In this document: piece after piece, positions 51,356-61,648 of the stretch
How the letters are laid out: every line of letters begins with the position of its first letter
Position numbering within the stretch: position 1 is the first letter of the stretch
DNA from: Sclerotinia nivalis
Lineage: Eukaryota; Ascomycota; Leotiomycetes; Helotiales; Sclerotiniaceae
Direction of reading: 5' to 3'
Length of the DNA stretch: 64,000 bases
NCBI GenBank assembly: GCA_029531795.1
Contig: JAPEIS010000011.1
Coordinates: 372,001 to 436,000 of the forward strand
Translations under genes and position numbers: made by a program
The notes under the pieces: generated by a model
The model's input: only the letters and a program-made list of their open reading frames with translations
What the model was told of the DNA's origin: nothing
The model's database searches: none

Positions 51356-51568
51356 TATCACAGAAGCAGCAAATAGGATAACAGAAATCACTTTTATTGA
51401 TAAAACGTAATTCGAAAAACTACGTTTCTATAGAAGGAACGGTTCCTTAAACATATTTATATATAGCGCTAGCCCCGATCGGGGTTAGCCTACACTTATC
51501 CGAGGTCCGACTCCTACGGGTCGGAACCCGAGCGGTCTCCGTATACCATATACGGGGACCCCGTGACA
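51356..51568 (-). repeat. B4 5' LTR
   Basis: 213 bp ending CCCCGTGACA with CCGTATA-cca-TATACGG at 51539-51555. The palindrome with GCTAG arms is altered by one transition in this copy. Confidence 0.92.
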
Positions 51569-51573
51569 TACTG

Positions 51574-52857
51574 TTGGCTTTGTATCCAATTATTAGTATA
51601 TCCTCTTCGAAATCTATTGCGATTATTATTAAACTTATTGGCGCTTCGAAAAGCTGGAACGGTAATGTATTGATTGAGGGCCGGATTAATTGAGGCAACG
51701 GTATTACAATTGAAAAAAGTATTAATAGAAGTTTGTTTACCAGAAAGAAGATTATTATTGATATCATAAATAATATAATAATCAATCTGAAAATAATTGA
51801 TTTTATTATAATAATTACAAGAAACTATAGGATTAAACTTCTTTTTCTTATTTTGCGGATCCTTTTTCTGTTGTCTTTTTTGTTTCATTGTATCGAAATC
51901 TATAGGGTTATTGTCAACAATAAATACTTTACCAGAATTTTTGTTATAATATTTAATATTACGAAGATTCTGATTCTAAGTAGAGAATTTCTTTTGCTAA
52001 TTATCAACATTGTTGGTTGTATAAGGGTTCGAATTATTAATAACCAAAGTTCGAAAGAGGGCTGTAATTTTTTGCTTCATTGCGTTAACAATCTCGTGAT
52101 CAGATTTGTGATAAGAGTTAACAAGATAAGACAATGTAAAGAAGAAAGCCGAAAAGGATTCCTTTGGATTTATAGAAAGCTTATCGAATTTGAGCGAAGC
52201 TTCCTTTTCGATATTTACAGAGATATATAATTTGTCCAATTTGGCCAAAAACGAAACAACAGAATCGAAGCAAATGGGATCGTCAACGAATCTGGTGATA
52301 TCTGTAATACATTCTTATCGCATTTGATTATCGAAAAGATTAATAGTATAGCTAATCTTCTTTTATTCGGAGGCAAAAAGTTGTGAATCGATTATCCAAT
52401 AGAATTACAAATTCAACTTCCAGGATTGATAATTCTTTTATCGAATAAGAATATTAGATCTTTCGTTTTTAAAAACGAACAGATCCTTTTGAGTTTGACG
52501 GGGAGTGATCGATTTCTAGCTAGTAGCAATACCATTGGCATCCAGCTGAGCTTGTTTGCCGACTAGAGTACGAAGAAGCTCGACGTTTTCCACTTTGAAT
52601 TCCTCGATCTTATTTGTTTGAATAGCGATATAGATAATTTGAATAATAAAGCGATCTTCAATAACAAAGAAAATATAATTCAGGTAAATAGTTTATTCGT
52701 TAGAACCAGTAACGAGATTTAATATCACTAAAGCATCCAATTCTGTTAGGATTTGTATAATAATAAACTATTGATCAAAAACTCGTTGGATTTCGATACA
52801 AATTCCTTTGATAGAAATAAGAATCGCATTATCAGTAGATATAGAACCGAAAGCCAT
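51574..52857 (-). pseudogene. element C gag (interrupted by B4)
   Basis: The start MAFGS at 52857 on - is followed by an N-terminal region and a capsid stretch (open 51997-52248, LTYISVN...KFDKLSINPKES style). Then comes a basic tail and a knuckle, CNYYNKINYFQIDYY at about 51795-51840, a C-x2-C-x4-H-x4-C motif with the second and last Cys and the His all changed to Tyr. B4 inserted about 210 bases after the knuckle, and coding continues on - at 45930. Part of 52500-52620 is nearly unaltered in composition. Confidence 0.75.
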
Positions 52858-52879
52858 TATAAAAAGAATTACAATTGCA

Positions 52880-53110
52880 CAAAGTAATCAATAAGGAATT
52901 TGCGATTATACAAAAGCAATCAAAAACAGATACAAAAACCTGTGAATAAATACGATTGTACAAAAGCAATCAGGGATCAGAAGCTACGCAAAAACAGATA
53001 AGAAATGCAACCGTACAAAAGCAGACGAGTTACGACAACGCGAAAGTAATCGAAAACAGATACAGAAGTCTACAGATGATTTGGCAAGGCCAGATCATTT
53101 CGTAAAGTGA
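52880..53110 (-). repeat. imperfect tandem repeats in element C leader
   Basis: About three related units of roughly 55-75 bp, each with (G/A)TACAAAAGCA(A/G) and AAAACAGATA in the same order, between the 5' LTR and the gag ATG. Hardly any TpA enrichment compared with the flanks. Function unknown; packaging or leader structure is possible. Confidence 0.55.
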
Positions 53111-53137
53111 TGGAGCCTTTGAAAGGGTAGTATAAAC

Positions 53138-53300
53138 TATCACAGTAAGGGAAAAGGTATGTGTAGGTTTGATCTATTGTTGTACTACGAGGAGGAGAAG
53201 AAGGTCAAGGAGGTGATCTGACTATATAGAAGTGAGTGTATGCATGTGTGCCTAAGGCACACATGATCACGTGCAGGTGAAGGGAGATGAACCCGTAACA
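53138..53300 (-). repeat. element C 5' LTR
   Basis: 163 bp, TATCACAG...ACCCGTAACA, less altered than its mate. It contains CATGTGTGCC-taa-GGCACACATG at 53243-53265, a perfect 10-bp palindrome with a 3-nt spacer. Confidence 0.9.
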
Positions 53301-54399
53301 GATTTGAAAGAATATACTATTATTGATTTTGTAATCGAAGAAATTCGATGAGTTATTTATGCTTTCATTTGTTTAAATAAAGAAAATAATTCTAATAAAG
53401 ATTAGAAGATTCTTTTGTTAAATCTATTATAGCTTTATATAGTCAAAGATTATATTGATATTTTTAATTCTACCTTTTTTATTAAAAACGAAGATTTGAA
53501 CGAAAAAAAGATGTTTATTCAAATTTCAAAATTCAAACAATCTTTTTTTTATCAATTCATTTTATATTCAATCGATCCAAAATATCAAATAGTTATCCTA
53601 AATGCTGAAATTTCGATGAATTTTGAAATTGCCGATAGAAATATTGATAATTTTGTATCCAAGATCAAATCAATTCCAAAAACAATACAATTCGAAGATT
53701 AACAAAAAACTAATTCATTAGGAAATTCTTCCGATTCAATAGATTCTAAGAAAGTATTTGAAGAAATATCTAATTCTTTTTCCGAATCTATTTCAGAATC
53801 TCAAAATGATTATTCAGATTTAGATGATTTATAAAATTCTTTAAATTCTTGAATCCTTAGTATAACTCAAAACTATTTTTTTTCTCTTCAAAAATTAATA
53901 TAAAAAGATTTAAAGGAATTCAGAATAAAGACTTTTTACATATTTAATCTTTTTAAAAGTTTATACAATCCAAATTGTTTCATTTAGTAAAGGATATATT
54001 TCTTCAATCATTAGATAGTTTTAGAGAAAATGCTTTTTCAGAGATTTTTGTCGAAAATCAAGATTATAGTTTTGATTATCAGAAATGTTATTATTATACT
54101 ACATTTTCTTTTTCGAAAGTTCAATTATTGTATACTTTTAATGTAACCTTTCAAATAAATGATTTATATATATTATTCGAAATTCTATATTAACTCGATT
54201 TTTCTTTCAAAACAGATTCCAAATATCTCAAATTACTTTTTTAAGAAAAAGATCAATATGTTTTGATCAATCAAGCTTTTATCTTTCAAGCAGACCCTTC
54301 AAAAGTATATATATATTCTATAGATAAAAAACCGATTCTTTGAGAAATATCTATAGATTCATTAGATGTTATTAATGAATAATTTCAGAAGAATGAAAT

Positions 54400-56000
54400 C
54401 GATATAGATTTTTTAACAATAAATGAATTTCGATTAAGAATTATTCGATTTCTTTATATCTATAAGGATTTAAATACTATAAAACTAGTTTATATTCCTC
54501 CTACACCTTTTTACACCCATCGAGTATAATTCAAACTAGATATTCTTCTTTATAAAAATAGGAAAAAACCTAGATACAGTCTTCAATAGATATTTTGGCT
54601 TAATAAGATTATATCTAAAAAATACAAATATTATATATATAAATATATTATAATAGTTAACGGCAAACTTTCCGATTGATTAATAATACTATTAATGGTT
54701 GATAAATTAGATATTGAATATCCCAAAAATCTTTTTTTTCATAAATCTGATTCTGAAAGATATATAGTTTTCGATTATTCGAAGGTTATAGAATAGATAC
54801 TAGACAGTTATTATACTTTATTTTAAGATATTTATAAGTTTCTTTCTCATTTTAATTATAAGGTATATCTACAATTCGATTTGAAATATACTTATTGGGG
54901 TATACCTCTTTATTTAGAAAATTATCATTATTTTGTCTTTTCTATAGGAGATTCAGTTCAAATATAATCTATTAAAGTTTTATAAAATATTTAAATTATT
55001 TACTTTTCTATATTTGAACTTCTTTATACAATCTTCGATTATATTTTTTTTTTAAAGATAATTCAATAAATAAAGAATATCCTTTTATACTCGAATTTAG
55101 TACTAAAAACAATTTAGTATTAGTAAAATTCTATATTAACGATATCTTTTTAGATTTTGCAACTTCGGAAGAAGTTTATTTTAATTTAGCTAATTATATT
55201 CTTTTTCGTTTTGATTTCGTTCAATTGTATTTATCTTTCAAAAAATTGTATATCTTTGTTGATCAAATAAAAGCTTTAGGAGTTCTTTATAAAGCTAATA
55301 GTATTATAGTTACCAAACCTACTAGAGCAACCAAAATCAAAAATTTTCCGATTCCTATTAATCAGACTGAAATTCGAAGTTTTTTAGCTACAATATAGAT
55401 GATCTATAGAGGTATTAAGAACTTCATTGAGATCTCTCATTCTCTTTTTTGTTTTACAAGAAAAGTGAAATGGTAATGGGGAGTTTGTGAACAATTAGCT
55501 TTCGAATTTTTACGAGAGAAATGCTCATAAATAGTTGATTTCTATAATGTTGATTATACTCTTCCAATTCAGATATATATAGATTCAAGTACTTTCGCAT
55601 CAAAATATTTTATTATTCAGAAACGCTATCTTTCAGAATGGAATATTCTGTATTATATGATTCCTTTTTGTTGATCAAAATACAAAGAAATTATAGTACC
55701 TATAAATGTAAATTACTTATTATCATTGAGTTTGTTAGAAAATATTATTACTATTTCAGATCTATTGAAGATTGTATAGTTTTCATTGATTATTTATTAT
55801 TTATTAACTTCCTTTCTTTCAATTCTCAGATTAGAGGTATATATATTTGTTAGACAATGGAGTTTTTCATTCTCAATATCATTATTATTCATATCCCAGA
55901 AGTTTGTAACAAAGTTGTGGATACTCTTTCTCGTACTATTTTCCTGAATCCTGATTGCAAATCAGATAACCTTTAAGACTCTTTAAAAGAACTACAATAT
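54400..56000 (+). pseudogene. element E reverse transcriptase and RNase H (dead)
   Basis: Between 55126 and 55400 the frame is open and reads FYINDIFLDFATSEEVY, then FKKLYIFVDQIKALGVLYKA and NFPIPINQTEIRSFL. The catalytic YIDD is YIND. RNase H begins near 55550 with TLPIQIYIDSSTFASKYF. The earlier fingers and palm (54400-55100) are visible but contain stops. Confidence 0.8.
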
Positions 56001-56449
56001 AATACGGATAATCTCAAATGGATTTGGAAAAACGGTATTAAAGGCTACGAAGAACTTTTTCGCCTTCGAGAAACCCAATGTCTACAGAAATAACTAGATC
56101 TCAAAGATCAGAATATATTCTTTATATTATTATTGGAAGAATCAATAATTACTAATCATCTTATAATTATCTTCAATAGTATTCAATATAATTCAATTGC
56201 AAATAAATATAATAAGGATTTATAGTATTCTTCTATATATACTTATATAATAACTCAAACCCTTCCTAAAAACCTTTCCAAATTAAAGAAAACAATCTTT
56301 CTTAGATATATCAAGAACTTTCATATACTCGAAGGTAAACTTTATTTTTCCTTCTATAGAATCGACAAACAATATATCCTCAAATCTGAAGTTTCAAAAA
56401 TATTAGTTTTCGTTTATAATTTGAAAGATCATTATACAATAGAATTTAT

Positions 56450-57311
56450 AATCAAAAAACTTAGGAATTATTGATGATCAATACTAATTATTAATATCAA
56501 ATAGTATATTCAAGATTATATAAAGTATACTAAGTATAGTATATAATAAAGAATATCTTATTTCAAATCTTATAAAATTGATTGTCCTTTAATTCTTATT
56601 AATTTCGATTTCATAGGATTTTTTCTATTTACTTTAATTAATAAGATTGAAATCCTTAAAATGATTTAGCCGATAGTTCAGAAATTTATCAAAATCGATA
56701 TTATTATTCAATCAATAGATTTCGATAATAATATATTTGATAAAAAAGGTTTTATTTATTTTTCTTATATTCTTTTTGTGATCGATTATTTTTCATATTA
56801 TATTTGAGCTTTTCCAACAATTAGAATAACAGACGCTGAAACAATAAGATACTTAAATTGGATTTTCAATGTTTTTGAAATTTCGATCGAAGGATTTTAT
56901 AATCTAGATACTCATTTTGAAAATAAAGTAATTAAACAATTTGTTAAAGAAACTGGAATACTATTTATCTTTATAATTATAGAAATTAAGAAATCCTTTA
57001 GAATAATTGAAAAAGGTAACAATCTTTTTCAAAGAATTCTTAAGAAGATTGATTCAGGAATCGAAAATTGGTTTATGAAAATTCAAATTTTAATCAATTT
57101 ATTTAATATACAAGAGATCGATTATTTAGAATATTCTCTTTATAAGATCCTTTTTGAATATCAATCTATAGAATATCTAGAGATTAAATATCCTTCAAAT
57201 CAATATCTTGAAATCCAAAACTTTTTATTCTATATTATAAACCTCGATAAAACTTTTCAAAAGAAATCCATCAATCAAAAGTCTTCAATTTTATATACAA
57301 CAAAGAATTAA
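56450..57311 (+). pseudogene. element E integrase (dead)
   Basis: Core blocks ILINFDFIGFF near 56600 (first Asp kept), DYFSYYI-stop-AF near 56780 and FYNLDTHFENKVI near 56895-56935 (second Asp block), then a Glu-containing helix block near 57000-57040. An open 78-codon frame at 57075-57311 holds the post-core part with EIDYLEYSLYKILFEY, the usual region after gypsy integrase cores. Confidence 0.8.
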
Positions 57312-58356
57312 TTCAACAAAAAGTCTTACAACGATCTGATTAGAAAAAAATACTAATTAAAGAAAAACATAATATAAATATTCGAAATTATACAGTTTTC
57401 GATTCTAATCAAATGATTATATTCTATAATAAAGCATCTACTAAAAAGAAATTTTATTCAGTTTACCATAGTTCATTTGTAGTAATTAATCCTACAGGAA
57501 ATCATCAGAAGTCTTATCAATTACAATAAATCAATGGTAAATCTATTCATCGATTTTTTTATATCGATTATCTAAAACCCTTTAAACCTAGAATAAACCA
57601 TTTGCAAGCCTCATTCGAAGAAAGCATCTCTGAATACCAGAATTTACAAGCTAATACTTTCAAAACAATTCTTCTTTCCACTTTACAAAACAAAAAAGGC
57701 TTTTGGCAACCCCAAAAGGAAAATAATCTATAATAATAACAAAAAACATTTTCAAATCAAAATATATATTACAAAAAAATTATATAGAATATACTTTCGA
57801 TTTCAACAAAACCTAAATCATATACAAAATCTAAAGAATCTGATCGAATCTATACAAAATCAAAACTTCAACTAATTGATTAACTGATAAAATCATATTT
57901 AAACCTCAACAATCTGTTTTTAAGAAAATTGATACTATTATAATTTCCAGAAAGTTAAGAATAAAAGGATTATCAATACAACGATTCCTTAAATTTAGAA
58001 AACCTCAATAAACTCATTTCTGATTAGATCATTTTCAACAAACAATCTTGTAATTATCCTTTCAGGCTTTCGACCATTTTCTTCAATCAAATCTAGATTT
58101 TATTTTCAATTCAATTCATAAATAGTTTTAAACATTAAAATTGTTTTAAGATCTTTCCATATTTACAGCAAAATAACATAAACCGAAAACAATATTAATT
58201 TAATATAATCTATTTCTTCTTTTTTATAAAGTTAGAAAAATAAAAAACAACATACTAAACTAAAAGTTAGGGAAATATCATTTTACAAAAAAGCTTTTAA
58301 TTCATTTAGCAAAAAGACAATATATATATAGCTTCAGAAAACCTCTGAATAAAAGA

Positions 58357-58376
58357 AACATACGAAGGCGTATGTT
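58357..58376. repeat. perfect 8-bp palindrome upstream of element E 3' LTR
   Basis: AACATACG-aagg-CGTATGTT in otherwise A+T-rich DNA, 16 bases before the LTR. It retains four CpG/GpC bases that the surroundings have lost. Confidence 0.7.
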
Positions 58377-58392
58377 ACTTCAACTCTAGTCT

Positions 58393-58525
58393 AAATACTG
58401 TACCAAAAAGAAAACAGGTAATGTAACTTCAAAAAGGTTTATATAACCACTTCAATTCAACCTAGTTTAATAAAAAATACGCAACTTCAATTTATCATTT
58501 TGTATCCGTTTCCGTCGTGTTTACT
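58393..58525 (+). repeat. element E 3' LTR
   Basis: 133 bp, AAATACTGTACC...GTGTTTACT; the changes at its start relative to the 5' LTR are RIP-type. The palindrome AACATACG-aagg-CGTATGTT at 58357-58376 lies just upstream. Confidence 0.85.
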
Positions 58526-58582
58526 ATAAGAGAATATTGTGAAGCTGTAATATCGTCGAATGGAATGTATACGAAATTTTGA
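58526..58582 (+). pseudogene. Tc1/mariner transposase, C-terminal 17 codons and stop
   Basis: Starts with the second copy of ATAAG and reads on, in the register left at 37519, as REYCEAVISSNGMYTKF and a TGA at 58580-58582. This is the expected end of a fungal Tc1-type transposase, after the terminal helix. The inverted repeat of the transposon should lie within the next 100 bases but cannot be fixed without its left mate, which is outside the window. Confidence 0.85.
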
Positions 58583-59100
58583 TCATTTATAGAATTTCCT
58601 TACAATACTTTACTCATCTGATTTCTACTATACAAATTTTTAAAGAGCGAGAGGTTTTTATAGGCTAAAACCCTTGTATGTGGGGTAAAGCACAGTCGCT
58701 TTTTAGTGTGTCTTACAATACTTTCCTTATCAACCTCCGTAGCCTCTCGATACCCTCAGTTCGGCACATTTTCTTCTCCGGCGTTTCTTAGAGTTCTACC
58801 CCGCAACTTAGGCTCTCCACTTAGTTTGCCTCAGCGAGGAATCCGAACCACTAGAAGTTCAGGGACGACTGGAAGAACTGGAGCTAGGTCGCCTTAAAAG
58901 ACCTTCGGACGCCCAAATTTATCCGGATTTCTCGCTCGTTATTCTCATCTACATTCTACCTTACTACAGTAACTAGATCTACTCTAACTATCTTTAGTCA
59001 GTGCAGTACCATCGCTCAGGACGAGACACTTCGGACTGCTATGATAAGTCTCTGTTTCTGCTCTGAGACTTTTTAATATTGGTTGACTGCGGTCCTAGCA
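58583..59100. other. border from transposon to gene-bearing DNA; upstream region of the TF gene
   Basis: Composition changes within about 100 bases from A+T-rich to balanced (about 58,600-58,700). The first part should contain the right inverted repeat of the mariner element. The rest is the upstream region and leader of the gene starting at 59101, with pyrimidine-rich stretches. A 63-codon open stretch at 58706-58897 shows no family signature, and I do not call it a gene. No clear TATA box. Confidence 0.5.
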
Positions 59101-61479
59101 ATGGAACCCCACCTTTGTCCAATCTGCCACCACACTTTCAGCCGCAACGATCATCTGAGACGCCATTTGTTGACTCGTAAGTTTGATTGAATTTATCACA
59201 ATGAAGCCCCCTTATAGCGGTCGTGACCGCCATCTGGCCCACATCTGATTAGATGTGGTAATCTGGGCTAACGAATATTAAGATACTGACCTCCGTCAGT
59301 TTGTGTGCAGGAAATGCAGCAAAGGTTTCAATCGAAGGTAATTGGCGCTTTCCCCCCTAGTCGACAGTCGCGCTCATCTTTAGATGAATAATTGACTGAC
59401 CTAAAGTCTGTGGATCAGGGACGCCTTTCGTCGACACGTCGATACTTGTACACTATACAATAAGAATGAAGCCAATTTCTCTGAGAGAGTTGTGCGCAAA
59501 CCCCTTGGTCAGGTCTCTGGCTTGGTAGAAAAACATGAGCTCTATTCATGTGCCGATCAACACGGTGATCTCTCACCAGCGCCACCGTGGGACCATTTGA
59601 TCTACCAGTGGGAATCAAATTCCTATCGAGAATCTATCCGTGGTGGTGCTTCTCAGTCACTTTCTATATTTGTCCGGACCATCTCAAAATTTGAACTCAA
59701 TTGGGTTTTCGACCCAGAGTTTACACTACCTGCGTCACCTTCGCCTTGTGCAACAGGCTTTTCTCACGCTCAGGGGAGTCGAATGCCAACATGGGGTCTC
59801 CCTAGCTCTGTTACCATGATGGACGCTGGTGATACTACTGCGTCGTGTACCTGGCCTTGGAGCGCTGGTTCCGACGATGAAGACTCTCCATGGGCATACG
59901 AGTCATACAATCTGGATCATGAGAGCGCACGAATTGAGGCGATTCAACCCACTCAGTACTTGACCGAAGCCAGTAAAATCTGGACCCCTTCACCCGACCA
60001 CTTGTGGTCTACTGGATATAACGATTGCTTAACAGTGAGCAATGAGATCATATCAAGACTAAGGAATGAAATCTGCCGCAAGCGCTCAGGTCAGGCCATG
60101 TATCCGCATGAGTGGAGTTCTCAGATCGCAAACGAATGTTTTGCCTTGTTTGGGCCAAACAGCCTAATGAAATTCACGGAAGAGTACTGGAGCGCCTGGT
60201 ATATTCACTGGCCGGTAATGCATAGAGCGACTTTCCGAATCTCGCAAGCACCAGCTGCCCTCCTCGCTAGCATGGTACTTCTGGCCACCAGCTATTCATC
60301 CGACGCCAATACAAGGGAACTTGCCCGCTGTTGGGGTGATGCTGTGGAAACGATAGTGTTTACAGACGAATACTTTGGAAGCGCCACCTTGTTTTCCGCC
60401 TTGAATGTGGCGTGCTTGGAAAGACGGCTGAGAGCACTGCAAGCTGGGCTTGCTATATGTGTATATCAGGCATTTGAAGGGAGCGCTATTGCAAAGCGAA
60501 GAGCGAGACGAAGCCGATTCAATGAAATTGTTGACGTAAGTTGACTCAGGCTGGTAAAATGGTGTGCTAATATGTTGTCAGATGGGGCGTGAACTTGGCT
60601 TCCAAAACGGTCGGCACACGGATCTTCAAAACGTTACGAAGGACACATTCTGCTGGAAGGAATTCATCTTAAAAGAAGAGCTAATTCGGTATGAATTCTG
60701 TGGCCTTTTCCAATACCTACATGTGGCTAAAGTCTTCACCTCAGCACTCTTACGTCCATGATTATTCTGGACAGCTCATTTGTCATTATTTACAATACGG
60801 TTCCCAAGGTCATGGTCGAAGAGTTACAGACCGACTTGTTCTGCCCAGAAGCCTGTTTCCAGGCCAGTACTGAGTCAGAATGTCTCCAACACCTTCTTGC
60901 CTGGGTATCACATCCTCTATGGAAAGGACGGCGCATATCATTTGCGGACGCACTCAAAATGTTGAGTGCAACCGAACTAGACTCTCAAACACAGCAGATG
61001 TTCACACAATTCGGCGAATTGAATCTGTTTATACTCACAGCAGGTATGGTCATCGGAAAATCAGTTTAATATGCTCATGAGCCTTGCTAATCGTGGAGTA
61101 AGCCCTTCACTCGACAATTTTCTACATACGAAATTCAACTCTTCCATTCGATCCAAATTCGGCTGTATTAAATATCATGCGTAATTGGAGGAGGATATGG
61201 ACGCTAGGTGAGTTGATGGGACTCCGAGAACCTCTTGGAACCCCTGCTCAATCGACCGGCGGCGGATCTGCTCGAGGGGAAAGGTGGAGGCAGACCGGCT
61301 TCATGAAAGACGCCTTGCAATTCTGGCTACTTGGGCAAATCATGCTCGACAGCAAGAGATCTAGAAATCTTGACAAAGGCTCGAAAACTGGCGACAACAA
61401 TCCTCGTAGTCAATTTGATCAACCATGTATGACTAATTTCAAGCAATATCTCAGCAAGCTTGGTGAGGATTATCAATAA
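59101..61479 (+). CDS. transcription factor: two C2H2-type zinc fingers plus fungal_trans domain
   Basis: Six exons: 59101-59176, 59283-59337, 59419-60535, 60582-60688, 60745-61043, 61103-61479. Together they give 2,031 nt, exactly 677 codons with stop. The five introns are 106, 81, 46, 56 and 59 nt with GTAAGT, GTAATT, GTAAGT, GTATGA and GTATGG donors and AG acceptors, and phases agree. Finger 1 has C6, C9, H22, H26 and finger 2 C34, C37, H50, C54; both fingers straddle introns. Residues from about 285 to 530 (EYWSAWYIHWPVMHRATF, then the LGFxNGRHTDLQN and LLDS-type blocks) match the fungal-specific transcription factor domain, and KDALQFWLLGQIM is near the end. Expected in the nucleus as a DNA-binding regulator; target genes are unknown. 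No RIP stops, although it lies 500 bases from dead transposons. Confidence 0.85.
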
Positions 61480-61648
61480 ATGATGATTGTTATAGTGGTT
61501 CAGTTGTTGAATCTTGGACAAATGGAATGCTCATATAAATGGCAGGGCACTCTGAGTGTTAAAACGTCTTCTGATTTTCGCTGAATAGCCCAGCCACATA
61601 ATTCATATCTATTGACATGAATATCCCCCTTCTTGTTTTGCTTCACGG
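61480..61648. other. downstream of TF gene, no feature seen
   Basis: A+T-rich 3' flank. No tRNA, ORF of interest or repeat other than the start of the target duplication at 61649. Confidence 0.5.

Larger units (their letters stand above)
45931..51568 (-). mobile_element. Ty3/gypsy chromovirus B4, complete, least degraded copy
   Basis: 5,638 bp on -, 213-bp LTRs and TACTG at 45926-45930 and 51569-51573. Open stretches are longer than in B1-B3 (187 codons in RT, 210 in pre-integrase, 146 in gag) and G+C is visibly higher, so it is the youngest or least RIP-hit copy. It is also the innermost of its nest. Coding order: gag, protease, RT, RNase H, integrase, chromodomain. Confidence 0.92.
40908..53300 (-). 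mobile_element. Ty3/gypsy element C, complete, holding B4
   Basis: 163-bp LTRs at 40908-41070 and 53138-53300 and GATTT at 40903-40907 and 53301-53305. Without B4 and its duplication it is about 6.75 kb. Order on -: leader repeats, gag (ATG at 52855-52857) with zinc knuckle, protease, RT, RNase H, integrase. B4 interrupts the end of gag. It resembles element A in length and in its protease and post-core sequence. Confidence 0.9.
37520..58525 (+). mobile_element. Ty3/gypsy element E, complete, holding element C
   Basis: 133-bp LTRs at both ends and ATAAG at 37515-37519 and 58526-58530. After removing element C (40908-53300 plus its duplication) E is about 8.6 kb. Order on +: gag, protease, then RT, RNase H, integrase to the right of C. 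Its RT and integrase belong to a different gypsy clade from A, B and C. No chromodomain is apparent. Confidence 0.9.

Noticed and set aside
22336..51568. Regularly recurring 213-bp repeats, considered as a CRISPR-like or regulatory array.
   Set aside because: They are LTR pairs bounding - strand gypsy elements, with target duplications and polypurine tracts; spacing equals element length.
51733..52230. 165-codon open stretch on +, the longest on that strand between 40 and 58 kb.
   Set aside because: It is antisense to element C gag, including its zinc knuckle, and rich in Ile/Asn/Arg as expected of a shadow frame.
1..58600. Mitochondrial DNA or an alternative genetic code, suggested by extreme A+T content and in-frame TGA/TAG in conserved proteins.
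   Set aside because: The stops sit at Trp and Gln positions and come with D-to-N, C-to-Y and H-to-Y changes, the signature of C-to-T decay. The content is nuclear-type LTR elements and LINEs.
58706..58897. 63-codon open stretch upstream of the transcription factor.
   Set aside because: No start context, splice pattern or family signature; it ends well before the TF start and reads as a Ser/Arg-rich chance frame.
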